From assembly GCA_946481275.1 (NCBI GenBank), contig CAMLMV010000019.1:56112-120111 (forward strand): a stretch of 64,000 nucleotides of DNA, given 5' to 3'. Source of the DNA: an uncultured Massilia sp. (GTDB lineage Bacteria; Pseudomonadota; Gammaproteobacteria; Burkholderiales; Burkholderiaceae). A program made the position numbers and the translations under genes. Positions 44,304-52,677 of this stretch are shown here, in pieces. The first letter of the stretch is position 1. Each line of letters opens with the position of its first letter. A model generated the notes under the pieces. That model saw nothing but the letters and a program-made list of their open reading frames with translations. It did not search any database and was not told the DNA's origin.

Positions 44304-46593
44304 GGACGATGGCGGCGGTTCGGTGCGTACGGTACGCAAGGGCCGGCGCCGGTTCCTGCTGGGTGGCCTGGCCGCGGGTACCGCGCTCGTCGTCGGCTGG
44401 GGCGCCGCGCCGCCGCGCCAGCGCCTGCGCGCGACGGCCGAAGGCGCCGTGCAGCACGCCGGCACCGTCGCGCTGAACGGCTGGGTCGCGATCTCTCCCG
44501 ACGGTACCATCGACGTCGTCGTCCCGCGCAGCGAGATGGGGCAGGGCGTGCACACGGCGCTGCCCGTGCTGCTGGCCGAGGAACTGGACGCGCCGCTCGA
44601 AGCCGTGCGCGTCGTGCAGGCGCCCATCGACAAGATCTTCGCGAACCTCACCGTGCTGCGCGACACCCTGCCGTTCCACCCGGACGACGCCGGCAACTTC
44701 CAGCTGGGCGCGCGCTGGGTCGCGGGCAAGGTGGCGCGCGAACTGGGCATCATGTTCACGGGCGGCTCGACGAGCGTGAAGGATGCGTGGCCGACGATGC
44801 GCGCGGCCGGCGCCGTCGCACGCGCGATGCTGCTGCGCGCGGCCGCCGAACAGTGGAAGACGACGGTGGAGACGCTGTCCACGCGCGACGGCATGGTGCT
44901 CCATCCGGACGGACGGCGCGCGCCGTACGGCCTGCTGGCGCAACGCGCGGGCGCGCTGGGCGGCGACATCGATGTGGACGACGTCCGCCTCAAGCCGCCC
45001 GCCGGGTTCCGCCTGATCGGCAAGCCGCTGCCGCGGCGCGACGCGCCATCGAAGGTCAACGGCCGCGCCGTGTTCGGCATCGACGTGCGGCCGGAAGGCC
45101 TGCTGTATGCGGCGCTGCGCATGGCGCCCGTGCTGGGCGCCGGCGTCGCCGGATTCGATGCGGGCAAGGTGACGGCGATGCCGGGCGTGGAACACGTCGT
45201 CGACGTGTCGTCCGTGCTTCAGCCGTTCTCCGGCGCCGGCGCCGGCGTCGCGGTCGTGGCGAAGGGATGGTGGCAGGCGAAGCAGGCGGCGCTCGCGTTG
45301 CCCGTGCAGTGGACCACGAGCCCGCACGCCGCGTTGTCGAGCGAGTCCGTGTTCGCCGGCTTCGCCAGGGCACTCGATGAAGAATCGGGCCACGCGTATT
45401 TCGAGACGGGCAGCCAGGATCTGGCGGACACGCGCATCGTGCAGGCCGAATACCGCGCGCCTTTCCTCGCGCACGCGACGATGGAACCGCAGAACTGCAC
45501 GGCGCAGGTCCAGGACGGCAAAGTCAGGTTGTGGTCGCCCACGCAGGTGCCGAGCATCGCCGTGGACGTGGCGGCGAAGGTCGCCGGCGTCGCGCGCGAG
45601 GACGTGACCATCGAGGTGACGATGCTGGGCGGCGGCTTCGGCCGGCGCCTGGAGACCGACATGGTCGCGCAGGCCGTGGCCGTGGCCATGCAGACGCGCG
45701 GCCGGCCCGTGCAACTGATCTGGACGCGCGAGGACGACACGGGCCACGACGTCTACCGCCCGGCCGCGCTGGCCCGCTACACGGCGCGCGTGGACGGGAG
45801 TGGACGCGTGCTCGCGTGGGACAGCAAGCTCGCAAGCGGCGCCATCGGCCACCAGTACTTCCCGCGCAATCTCGGCCTGCCGGGCGTCGGTCCGGACAAG
45901 ACGACGGCCGAGGGCGAGTACGACCTGCAGTACGCGATCGCCAACCGCCGCAGCCGCCACGTGACGGTCGACAGCGTCGTGCCGATCGGGTACTGGCGTT
46001 CGGTCGGCCACTCGCACAACGCGTTCTTCAAGGAGAGCTTCGCGGACGAACTGGCGCATGCGGCCGGGCAGGATCCGGTCGCGTGGCGGCGCGCGCTGCT
46101 GCAGGACCATCCGCGCCACCTGGCCGTGCTGGACGCCGCGCGCGCGCGCGCCGGCACGCCGCCGGAAGGCCGCGCGCACGGCGTCGCCGTGCACCAGTCG
46201 TTCGGCACCGTGGTCGCGCAGGTCGCGGAGGTGTCGGTCGAGGGGAAGGAGATCCGCGTGCACAGGGTCGTGTGCGCCGTCGATTGCGGTCTCGTCGTGA
46301 ACCCGAACATCGTCGCGCAGCAGGTCGAGTCGAGCGTCGTGTTCGGCCTGTCGGCCGCGCTGGCGGGGGAAATCACGTTCAGCGGCGGCCAGCCGCAGCA
46401 GACGAACTTCGGCGACTACCCCGTGCTGCGGATGGGGCAAGTGCCCGAGGTCGAGACGATCATCGTGCCGAGCGCGGAACCGCCGGAAGGCATGGGCGAG
46501 CCGGCCGTGCCGCCCGTCGCGCCGGCCGTGGCGAATGCCGTGTTCAAGCTGACGGGGCAGCGGTTGCGCAGCCTGCCGCTGCGCTTGACATGA
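44272..46593 (+). CDS. molybdenum hydroxylase large subunit (xanthine dehydrogenase/IorB family)
   Basis: A 773-residue molybdopterin-binding subunit of the type found in isoquinoline 1-oxidoreductase and aldehyde oxidases. ATG 44272 has GGAGG upstream and yields a twin-arginine signal (GRRRFLLGGLAAGTALVVGWG), so it is exported folded to the periplasm. Cofactor-binding stretches seen: SEMGQGVHTALPVLLAEEL, MLGGGFGRRLETD and the catalytic Glu region EGMGEPAVPPVAPAVANAVF. The usual small 2Fe-2S subunit gene is not beside it, nor is a cytochrome partner. It overlaps the GGDEF-EAL gene by 32 bp. Substrate unknown. Confidence 0.88.
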   Translation: MRDTGGPGSDKDDGGGSVRTVRKGRRRFLLGGLAAGTALVVGWGAAPPRQRLRATAEGAVQHAGTVALNGWVAISPDGTIDVVVPRSEMGQGVHTALPVLLAEELDAPLEAVRVVQAPIDKIFANLTVLRDTLPFHPDDAGNFQLGARWVAGKVARELGIMFTGGSTSVKDAWPTMRAAGAVARAMLLRAAAEQWKTTVETLSTRDGMVLHPDGRRAPYGLLAQRAGALGGDIDVDDVRLKPPAGFRLIGKPLPRRDAPSKVNGRAVFGIDVRPEGLLYAALRMAPVLGAGVAGFDAGKVTAMPGVEHVVDVSSVLQPFSGAGAGVAVVAKGWWQAKQAALALPVQWTTSPHAALSSESVFAGFARALDEESGHAYFETGSQDLADTRIVQAEYRAPFLAHATMEPQNCTAQVQDGKVRLWSPTQVPSIAVDVAAKVAGVAREDVTIEVTMLGGGFGRRLETDMVAQAVAVAMQTRGRPVQLIWTREDDTGHDVYRPAALARYTARVDGSGRVLAWDSKLASGAIGHQYFPRNLGLPGVGPDKTTAEGEYDLQYAIANRRSRHVTVDSVVPIGYWRSVGHSHNAFFKESFADELAHAAGQDPVAWRRALLQDHPRHLAVLDAARARAGTPPEGRAHGVAVHQSFGTVVAQVAEVSVEGKEIRVHRVVCAVDCGLVVNPNIVAQQVESSVVFGLSAALAGEITFSGGQPQQTNFGDYPVLRMGQVPEVETIIVPSAEPPEGMGEPAVPPVAPAVANAVFKLTGQRLRSLPLRLT

Positions 46594-47022
46594 TCACTCG
46601 TCGGCGTTGGCGATGAGGGTGCGCAGGTTGCACTCGCGCTGCCACGCCTGCCGTTCCGGCGTGGAGGCCGCCTGGCGCGCGAGTTCGGCGGTACTGAGTT
46701 CGGCCTGCGCCTGGATCAGCCGGTCGGCGACTTTCGGATCCGGCAGCATCGTGCCGAAGAATGCGACGGCGTCGCCGCGCTGCACGAGCAGCGTGGGGAA
46801 ATTCTCGACGTCGAGGTCGCCGACGACGTCGGCCTGGTCCTCCACGTCGATCCAGACGAAGGTCTTGTCGGGATGGCGTGCGGCCAGGCCGTCGAACGAG
46901 GCGCGGTAGGACGAGCAGGTGCCGCACCAGGCGGCGCACAGGCAGGCGACGATCCAGCCGTCGCCGTGGAGGGCGGCGGCGACCTGGTCGCGGGTATCGG
47001 GCTCGAGGGTCAGACTGGACAT
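46594..47022 (-). CDS. thioredoxin-like protein
   Basis: A 142-residue thioredoxin-fold protein with the redox motif WCGTC (normally WCGPC) after the first beta strand, the central VWIDVEDQADVVGDLDV and the cis-Pro loop FPTLLV. It has no signal peptide, so is cytosolic. The C-terminal 40 residues are an Ala/Glu-rich helix not found in thioredoxin itself. The change of Pro to Thr in the active site alters redox potential in related proteins. It ends directly against the molybdenum hydroxylase gene on the opposite strand. Confidence 0.85.
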   Translation of the reverse strand: MSSLTLEPDTRDQVAAALHGDGWIVACLCAAWCGTCSSYRASFDGLAARHPDKTFVWIDVEDQADVVGDLDVENFPTLLVQRGDAVAFFGTMLPDPKVADRLIQAQAELSTAELARQAASTPERQAWQRECNLRTLIANADE

Positions 47023-47051
47023 GGGCGCGATTCTACAACGGTTCCACGCTT

Positions 47052-47079
47052 TTGGCTGGCCGGGCCGCCGGGTTACAAT
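47052..47079 (+). promoter_or_regulatory. promoter of the tsaB operon, leaderless layout
   Basis: TTGGCT (47052-47057), a 16-bp spacer and TACAAT (47074-47079). The -10 ends 5 nt before the tsaB ATG, so the transcript would begin at or beside the start codon. Confidence 0.55.
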
Positions 47080-47084
47080 ACGCC

Positions 47085-47822
47085 ATGCCTATCATCCTCG
47101 CCATCGAAACCTCGTCCGAGCTGGCGTCCTGCGCGTTATTGAACAGCGCGGACGGCGCGGACCCCCCCGAATTGACCCGCGTATTGACTCGTGAAGCGTC
47201 CGGCGTGCGCACGCATTCGCAGTCCGTCCTGCCCATGGTGCAGGAACTGCTGCGCGATGTCGGCATCGCGCTGGCCGACTGCGACGCGATCGCGTTCGGC
47301 GCCGGTCCGGGCTCGTTCACGGGCGTGCGCACGGCGTGCGGCGTGGCGCAGGGGCTCGCGTTCGGCGCGCGCAAACCCGTGCTGCCGCTCGTGACGCTGG
47401 AAGCGATGGCGGAGGCGTGCCGCGCACGCACGGGTGCGGACGACGTGCTCGCCGTGCTGGATGCGCGCATGGGCGAAGTCTATTGGGCGCAGTATCGCTG
47501 GACCGGCGAATGGCAGGCCGTGCGCGCGCCAGCCTTGTGTGCGCCGGGCGACGTCGCGCCGGAGATGGTCGACGGCCTGATCGCCTGCGGCAATGGGTTC
47601 GCGGCGTATCCGGAAGCGTTCGCGCACGCGCCGTTTGCAGCCGGTGCGCACAGCGACATCCTGCCGCACGCGCGCGAATTCGCGGTACTGGGCGTGGCCG
47701 CCCTGGCGGCGGGCCGCGCCGTCCCGGCCGACGAGGCGCAGCCGCTCTACCTGCGCAACAAGGTCGCGTACACGAGCGCCGAGCGCCAGGCCATCAACGC
47801 GGCCAAGGCGGACGCGCGATGA
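47085..47822 (+). CDS. tsaB: tRNA threonylcarbamoyladenosine biosynthesis protein TsaB
   Basis: A 245-residue ASKHA-fold protein. It is the dimer partner of TsaD in making t6A at position 37 of ANN-decoding tRNAs. The opening ILAIETSSELASCAL and FGAGPGSFTGVRTACGVAQGLAFG are the family's signatures. The start lies 5 nt after a TACAAT box with no ribosome site, so translation is probably leaderless. It overlaps rimI by 4 bp, as in many Burkholderiales. Confidence 0.95.
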   Translation: MPIILAIETSSELASCALLNSADGADPPELTRVLTREASGVRTHSQSVLPMVQELLRDVGIALADCDAIAFGAGPGSFTGVRTACGVAQGLAFGARKPVLPLVTLEAMAEACRARTGADDVLAVLDARMGEVYWAQYRWTGEWQAVRAPALCAPGDVAPEMVDGLIACGNGFAAYPEAFAHAPFAAGAHSDILPHAREFAVLGVAALAAGRAVPADEAQPLYLRNKVAYTSAERQAINAAKADAR

Positions 47823-48280
47823 CCGATTGCGCGCACCTGGAACTGCGCCCGATGGTCGTGGGCGACGTCGACGAGGTGCATGCCCTGGAATGCAGCGTGT
47901 TCCCGCATCCGTGGAGCCGCGCGAACTTCATGGACTCGCTCGCGAGCGGCTACGACGCGTGGGTGCTGCGCGAGCCGGCGGGTGCGCTGGCCGGGTATTT
48001 CCTGTTGATGTATGCGCTGGACGAGGCGCACCTCCTCGACGTGGCCGTCGCGGCGCCGCTGCACGGACGCGGCGTCGGGCGCTATCTGCTGGACCGCATC
48101 GCGGCCAGGTCGCGCGCGCAGCGCATGGCGTCGATCCTGCTCGAGGTGCGGCCGTCGAACACGCGCGCGCTCGACGTGTACCGGCGCTACGGCTATGAAG
48201 AGATCGGCCGGCGCAAGGGCTATTATCCCGCGCACGAAGGCCGGCGCGAGGATGCGATCGTGATGAGGTATGTGTTATGA
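47819..48280 (+). CDS. rimI: ribosomal protein S18-alanine N-acetyltransferase RimI
   Basis: A 153-residue GNAT-family acetyltransferase. The acetyl-CoA loop is DVAVAAPLHGRGVGRYLLD, followed by LEVRPSNTRALDVYRRYGY and the C-terminal RKGYYP typical of RimI. It acetylates the N-terminal alanine of ribosomal protein S18. It is coupled to both neighbours by 4-bp ATGA overlaps. Confidence 0.93.
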   Translation: MTDCAHLELRPMVVGDVDEVHALECSVFPHPWSRANFMDSLASGYDAWVLREPAGALAGYFLLMYALDEAHLLDVAVAAPLHGRGVGRYLLDRIAARSRAQRMASILLEVRPSNTRALDVYRRYGYEEIGRRKGYYPAHEGRREDAIVMRYVL

Positions 48281-49221
48281 ACGGTGTCAGCGAACGCGAC
48301 GCCATCTTCCTGGGCGAGATGGGCCTCGGCCCGCTGTGGCAGTTGCGCACGGTGCCGGCCGAGCCGGAAGTCGCCGTCGTGGTAGCGCCGACGCCGCTGC
48401 AGCCTGTGGCGCAGTCGGCGTCCGCGTTGGCGCCCGTCGCCGAGACGGCCGTCGCACCGCCTGCGCCGGTCGTGCCGCCGCCACGTCCGGCGCCCGCGGA
48501 GCCGCGGCCGCCCGGACCGACGCCGCTGCAGCCGGTCGCGCAATCCGTGTCCGCGCTGGCGCCGCCGGCCGACCACGACTCCGCCTGGGACGATGCCGCG
48601 TTGCCGAGCGACGCGACGCCGGAAGAAATCGCAAACATGGACTGGGACCAGCTCACGATCGCCATCGCCGCGTGCCGCCGCTGCAGCGCGTGCCGCGAAG
48701 GCCGCGCGCCGGTGCCGGGCACGGGGGCGAAGCAGGCGCGCTGGGTCGTCGCGGCCGGCGCCACGACGGCCGCCGACGAAAAGGCGCGCGTGCCCCTCGC
48801 CGGCGATCCGGGCAAGCTGCTGGACAATATGCTGGCCGCCGTCGGCATGGGCCGCGAGCGCGACGTCTACGTGACGAACCTGATCAAGTGCCGCCCGACG
48901 ACGCCGAACGGCGGCGAGCGTGCACCCACGCCGCAGGAGGCGGCCGCGTGCCGTCCCTACCTCGAGCGTGAAGTCGCGCTGACGGGCGCGGAGACGGTGC
49001 TGACCCTGGGCCAGATCGCCGCCAACACCTTGCTGGGCCGGCCGTTGCCGGAACCGCTGGCGGGCGCGCGCGGCGGCAGCCATGCGCTGGACACGGGCGG
49101 CCGCAGCGTCAATCTCGTGGCGACCTTGCATCCGGGCGAACTGCTGCGGCGCGGTGCCGACAAGGCGCTTGCGTGGGCCGACCTGTGCAGGGCAAGGAAC
49201 GCCCGTGCGCGATCAGGCTGA
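48277..49221 (+). CDS. family 4-type uracil-DNA glycosylase with Pro/Ala-rich N-terminal region
   Basis: A 314-residue protein. The C-terminal 200 residues match family 4 uracil-DNA glycosylases: a CRRCSACREGR cysteine pair, DVYVTNLIKCRPTTPNGGER, a third conserved Cys in ACRPYLEREV and the HPGELLR motif, consistent with a 4Fe-4S cluster. The usual GEAPGxxED active-site loop is altered to AGATTAADEKAR. Residues 28-100 are a Pro/Ala linker holding a 16-residue duplication (PTPLQPVAQSxSALAP at 38-53 and 81-96). It removes uracil from DNA if the changed loop is still active. Coupled to rimI. Confidence 0.88.
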   Translation: MNGVSERDAIFLGEMGLGPLWQLRTVPAEPEVAVVVAPTPLQPVAQSASALAPVAETAVAPPAPVVPPPRPAPAEPRPPGPTPLQPVAQSVSALAPPADHDSAWDDAALPSDATPEEIANMDWDQLTIAIAACRRCSACREGRAPVPGTGAKQARWVVAAGATTAADEKARVPLAGDPGKLLDNMLAAVGMGRERDVYVTNLIKCRPTTPNGGERAPTPQEAAACRPYLEREVALTGAETVLTLGQIAANTLLGRPLPEPLAGARGGSHALDTGGRSVNLVATLHPGELLRRGADKALAWADLCRARNARARSG

Positions 49222-50146
49222 CACCTACCAGGCACTGTTCGAACGCCGCTGGCGTCATCTGCGGCGCGCGCGGGTGCGGGCGCTGGCCTGGCTGCTGGAC
49301 GCGCCGGACCTGCTCGACATCCACGACCCGCACTGGGAAGGCCGCATCGCGACGCTCGGTCCGATGACGGAAGAGACGGCGCGCTGGCTGGCCGGACTCG
49401 ATGCGGATCCGGCACCGCTGGACGCCGCGCTGGGTTCGAAGATGTACACCCGCCTTGGCCTGTACGCGGAAAAGCTGATGGCCTTTTATTTCGCGCACCA
49501 GGGCCGCCTCGTCGCGCACGGCCTGCAGGTGCGGGCGAGCCGCAACGACACCGTCGGCGAATTCGACTTCCTGCTGGATGCAGGGGAGGGTGTCGAACAC
49601 ATCGAGTTCGCCACCAAGTTCTACCTGCTGCAGGGCGATGCCACGACGGGGTTCGACACGTTCGTCGGCCCGAACCTGGCCGACAGCCTCGGCCGCAAGA
49701 TGCGCAAGGTGTTCGACCGCCAGCTGAACCTGGGCGTCCACCCGGCCGCGCAGGAGGTGCTGCCGCGGCCCGTCGTCGCGGCGCGCGCGCTCGTGAAAGG
49801 CTGGCTGTTCTACCCGCGGGGGACGTACCAGGCCATGCAGGGCATCGCGGCGGGACACTGCCGCGGCTTCTGGTGCCCGCTCGCGGAACTCGACGCCTTG
49901 CCCGGCGACCGGTTCCTGGTCCTGCCGCGCCTACAATGGCTGCCGCCGTTCCGGGCGCAGTCGGCCGTATGGATGCTGGACAAGGCCCAGCTCGCCGCCG
50001 AACTGGAAGACCACTTCATGGCATCGGATGCGCCCGTGCTCGTGGCGCTCGTGCGGGAAGAGCCGAACAACATCGTGGAATTCGAACGGGGCTTCATCGT
50101 CCCGGACGACTGGCGCGACCGCGCCAGGGCCCGGCCGGCGCCCTGA
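49205..50146 (+). CDS. DUF1853 family protein
   Basis: A 313-residue soluble protein that starts at GTG 49205 with AAGGA upstream, overlapping the glycosylase gene by 17 bp. Family features: RVRALAWLLDAPDLLD, then LGLYAEKLMAFYF, GEFDFLLDAGEGVEHIEFATKFYL, FVGPNLADSLGRKM. The EFDFL-x-HIEFATKFYL arrangement of acidic residues and Lys resembles a PD-(D/E)XK nuclease core, so a nuclease-like fold is possible but unproven. It probably forms part of the tsaB-rimI-udg operon. Confidence 0.85.
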   Translation: MRDQADTYQALFERRWRHLRRARVRALAWLLDAPDLLDIHDPHWEGRIATLGPMTEETARWLAGLDADPAPLDAALGSKMYTRLGLYAEKLMAFYFAHQGRLVAHGLQVRASRNDTVGEFDFLLDAGEGVEHIEFATKFYLLQGDATTGFDTFVGPNLADSLGRKMRKVFDRQLNLGVHPAAQEVLPRPVVAARALVKGWLFYPRGTYQAMQGIAAGHCRGFWCPLAELDALPGDRFLVLPRLQWLPPFRAQSAVWMLDKAQLAAELEDHFMASDAPVLVALVREEPNNIVEFERGFIVPDDWRDRARARPAP

Positions 50147-50147
50147 A

Positions 50148-51410
50148 TCAGTGCTTGTGCTCGCCGATCAGCGCGAGCGAGTCGTGCTCGCGCTGGTTCG
50201 CCGCGTGGCGGCGGCCGATCAGCCACATGATGCCGGCCAGCGACAGGCCGAACAGTACGATGATGACGTTCAGGTCCAGGTTCAGCGTGATCATGATGGC
50301 GTACAGCGCCAGCATGGTGAGGATGGAGAGGTTCTCGTTGAAGTTCTGCACGGCGATCGAGTGGCCGGCGCTCATCAGGACGTGGCCGCGGTGCTGCAGA
50401 AGGGCGTTCATCGGGACGACGAAGAAGCCGGACAACAGGCCGATGATCAGCAGCAGCGGGACGGCGACCGTCAGCGAATACACCATCGTCATCGCGGTGA
50501 CGACGAGGCCCATGATGATGCCCAGCGGGATGACGGTCAGCGACTTCTTCAGCGGGATCATCTTCGCGGCCATCGCGGCGCCGACCGCGACGCCGATGGC
50601 GACGACGCCGATCAGGCTCGTGGCTTTGTCGAGGGGCATGTGGAGCGAGCGCTCGGCCCATTTCAGCACGATGAACTGGAGGGTCGCGCCGGCGCCCCAG
50701 AACAGCGTCGTGACGGCCAGCGAGATCTGGCCCAGTTTATCTTTCCACAGCGTGGAGGAGCAGTCGGCGAAATCGGCGATCAGGCGTGCCGGATTGCGCT
50801 CCTGGTGTTCGTAGCGCGCGCCGGTGTCCGGAATGCGCAGGTTGAATCCGGCGGCCAGTGCGTACACGCCGATCAGCACGGCGAGCTGCGCCTTGACAGG
50901 TGTGTTGATGCCGGTCTCGATGCCGGGTACGTCCAGGGTCATCAGCCAGGCGCCGCCGTGGGCGCTGACGAGGGCGCCGCCCATGACCGTGCCGAGGATG
51001 ATGGACATGACGGTGAGGCCTTCGATCCAGCCGTTGGCCGCGACGAGTTTTTCCGGCGGCAGCAGCTCGGTCAGGATGCCGTACTTGGCGGGGGAATAGA
51101 CGGCGGCGCCGAAGCCGACGACGGCGCAGGCGACGAGGGGATGCACGCCGAAGAAGATCAGGCAGCAGCCAAATACTTTGATGAGATTCGCAATGAACAT
51201 CACGCGTCCCTTGGGCATCGAATCGGCAAAAGCACCGACGAAAGCAGCCAGCAGGACGTAGAACAGGACGAACGACAGCTTCAGCAGCGGAGTAAGCGAA
51301 GCCGGGGCTTTCATCGCTGTTAGCAGACCGATCGCGACAAATATCAGCGCGTTGTCTGCCAGCGACGAGAAGAACTGCGCCGCCATGATGGTATAAAAAC
51401 CACGATTCAT
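50148..51410 (-). CDS. lplT: lysophospholipid transporter LplT
   Basis: A 420-residue major-facilitator protein with about 12 hydrophobic segments that flips lysophospholipids across the inner membrane for re-acylation. The start FYTIMAAQFFSSLADNALIF, then GAFADSMPKGRVMF and VYSPAKYGILTELLPPEKLVAANGW, is characteristic. The acyltransferase partner Aas is not next to it. Expressed from a good promoter and convergent with the DUF1853 gene. Confidence 0.93.
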   Translation of the reverse strand: MNRGFYTIMAAQFFSSLADNALIFVAIGLLTAMKAPASLTPLLKLSFVLFYVLLAAFVGAFADSMPKGRVMFIANLIKVFGCCLIFFGVHPLVACAVVGFGAAVYSPAKYGILTELLPPEKLVAANGWIEGLTVMSIILGTVMGGALVSAHGGAWLMTLDVPGIETGINTPVKAQLAVLIGVYALAAGFNLRIPDTGARYEHQERNPARLIADFADCSSTLWKDKLGQISLAVTTLFWGAGATLQFIVLKWAERSLHMPLDKATSLIGVVAIGVAVGAAMAAKMIPLKKSLTVIPLGIIMGLVVTAMTMVYSLTVAVPLLLIIGLLSGFFVVPMNALLQHRGHVLMSAGHSIAVQNFNENLSILTMLALYAIMITLNLDLNVIIVLFGLSLAGIMWLIGRRHAANQREHDSLALIGEHKH

Positions 51411-51440
51411 TCGAAAGGTTCAAAAAACAGGATGGGTTGC

Positions 51441-51469
51441 TTTATACCATGAAAGACCGGTTAGCCCAA
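51441..51469 (-). promoter_or_regulatory. sigma-70 promoter of lplT
   Basis: On the minus strand TTGGGC (51464-51469), a 17-bp spacer and TATAAA (51441-51446), about 30 bp before the lplT ATG. Confidence 0.6.
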
Positions 51470-51547
51470 GGAATCGACAATACGGCATTTCACTGCCGGG
51501 AGTAAAATAAACCTTTCGTTCTCAGCCGTCGCCCCCATCTGCAAGCC

Positions 51548-52660
51548 ATGCCACGTCCCCTGCACGCCACCATCCATCTCGACTCCATGCAGCACAATCT
51601 GGCCCGTGCGCGCGCCTGTGCGCCGCAGGCGAAGATCTGGGCCGTGGTGAAGGCGAACGCGTATGGGCACGGCCTGGAAAGAGGCATGCGCGGCTTCGTG
51701 CAGGCCGATGGCCTGGCCCTGATCGAGACGGAAAACGCGCTGCGCCTGCGCGAGCTGGGCTGGGTGAAGCCGATCCTGTTATTAGAGGGAATCTTCGACA
51801 CGTCGGACATTCCCCTGCTGGCTGAACATAATGTCAACAGCACGGTCCATTGCATCGAGCAGGTCAAGATGCTGGAGTACACCCAGCTCTACCGTCCCAT
51901 CGACGTGCACCTGAAGATGAACACGGGCATGAACCGCCTCGGCTTCCGGCCGGACGAGTTCGCGGCGGCCTACCAGCGCCTGCGCGCCGTCCCGGGCATC
52001 CGCAACATCACGCTCATGACGCATTTCGCGAATGCGGACGAGCTGGAGCATCCGCGGCTGTCGATCGGCGAGCAGGTGCGCCGCTTCCGCCTGGGCGCGG
52101 ACGGCCTGCCGGGCGAGCGCAGCCTGTCGAATTCCGGCGGCGTCCTGCATACGGCGGAGCTCGTCCAGGAACTGCAGAGCGACTGGGTCCGTCCCGGCAT
52201 CATGCTGTACGGCGGCACGCCGGGCGGACGCTCGGCGAAGGATTACGGCCTGCTGCCGACGATGACGCTGAAATCGGAAATCATCGGCATCCAGCACCTG
52301 GAAGCGGGCGACAGCGTGGGCTACGGCAGCCGCTTCCAGGCGGACCGCGCCATGACGGTGGGCGTCGTCGCCTGCGGCTATGCCGACGGCTACCCGCGCC
52401 ACGCCGAGCACGGCACGCCCGTGCTCGTGGACGGTGTCCGCACGACGCTCGTCGGCCGGGTGTCGATGGACATGATGGCCGTCGACCTGTCGCCCGTCGC
52501 GAACGCGCGCGTGGGCAGCAAGGTCACCCTGTGGGGCGACGGCCTCCCGATCGACGAGGTGGCGCAGGCCGCCGGCACGATCGGCTATGAATTGATGTGC
52601 GCCGTGGCGCCGCGCGTGCGCGTGGCCGAGGCGCCGCTCGGGTGCGATCCCGTTTTATAA
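51548..52660 (+). CDS. alr: alanine racemase
   Basis: A 370-residue PLP enzyme interconverting L- and D-alanine for peptidoglycan. The cofactor lysine is Lys35 in VVKANAYGHG. The second catalytic base, Tyr, lies in DSVGYGSRF, and GRVSMDMMAVDL is a family signature. ATG 51548 gives a normal N-terminus. radA follows after 17 bp in the same direction. Confidence 0.95.
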   Translation: MPRPLHATIHLDSMQHNLARARACAPQAKIWAVVKANAYGHGLERGMRGFVQADGLALIETENALRLRELGWVKPILLLEGIFDTSDIPLLAEHNVNSTVHCIEQVKMLEYTQLYRPIDVHLKMNTGMNRLGFRPDEFAAAYQRLRAVPGIRNITLMTHFANADELEHPRLSIGEQVRRFRLGADGLPGERSLSNSGGVLHTAELVQELQSDWVRPGIMLYGGTPGGRSAKDYGLLPTMTLKSEIIGIQHLEAGDSVGYGSRFQADRAMTVGVVACGYADGYPRHAEHGTPVLVDGVRTTLVGRVSMDMMAVDLSPVANARVGSKVTLWGDGLPIDEVAQAAGTIGYELMCAVAPRVRVAEAPLGCDPVL

Positions 52661-52677
52661 AGAAAAAGCAAAGAATC

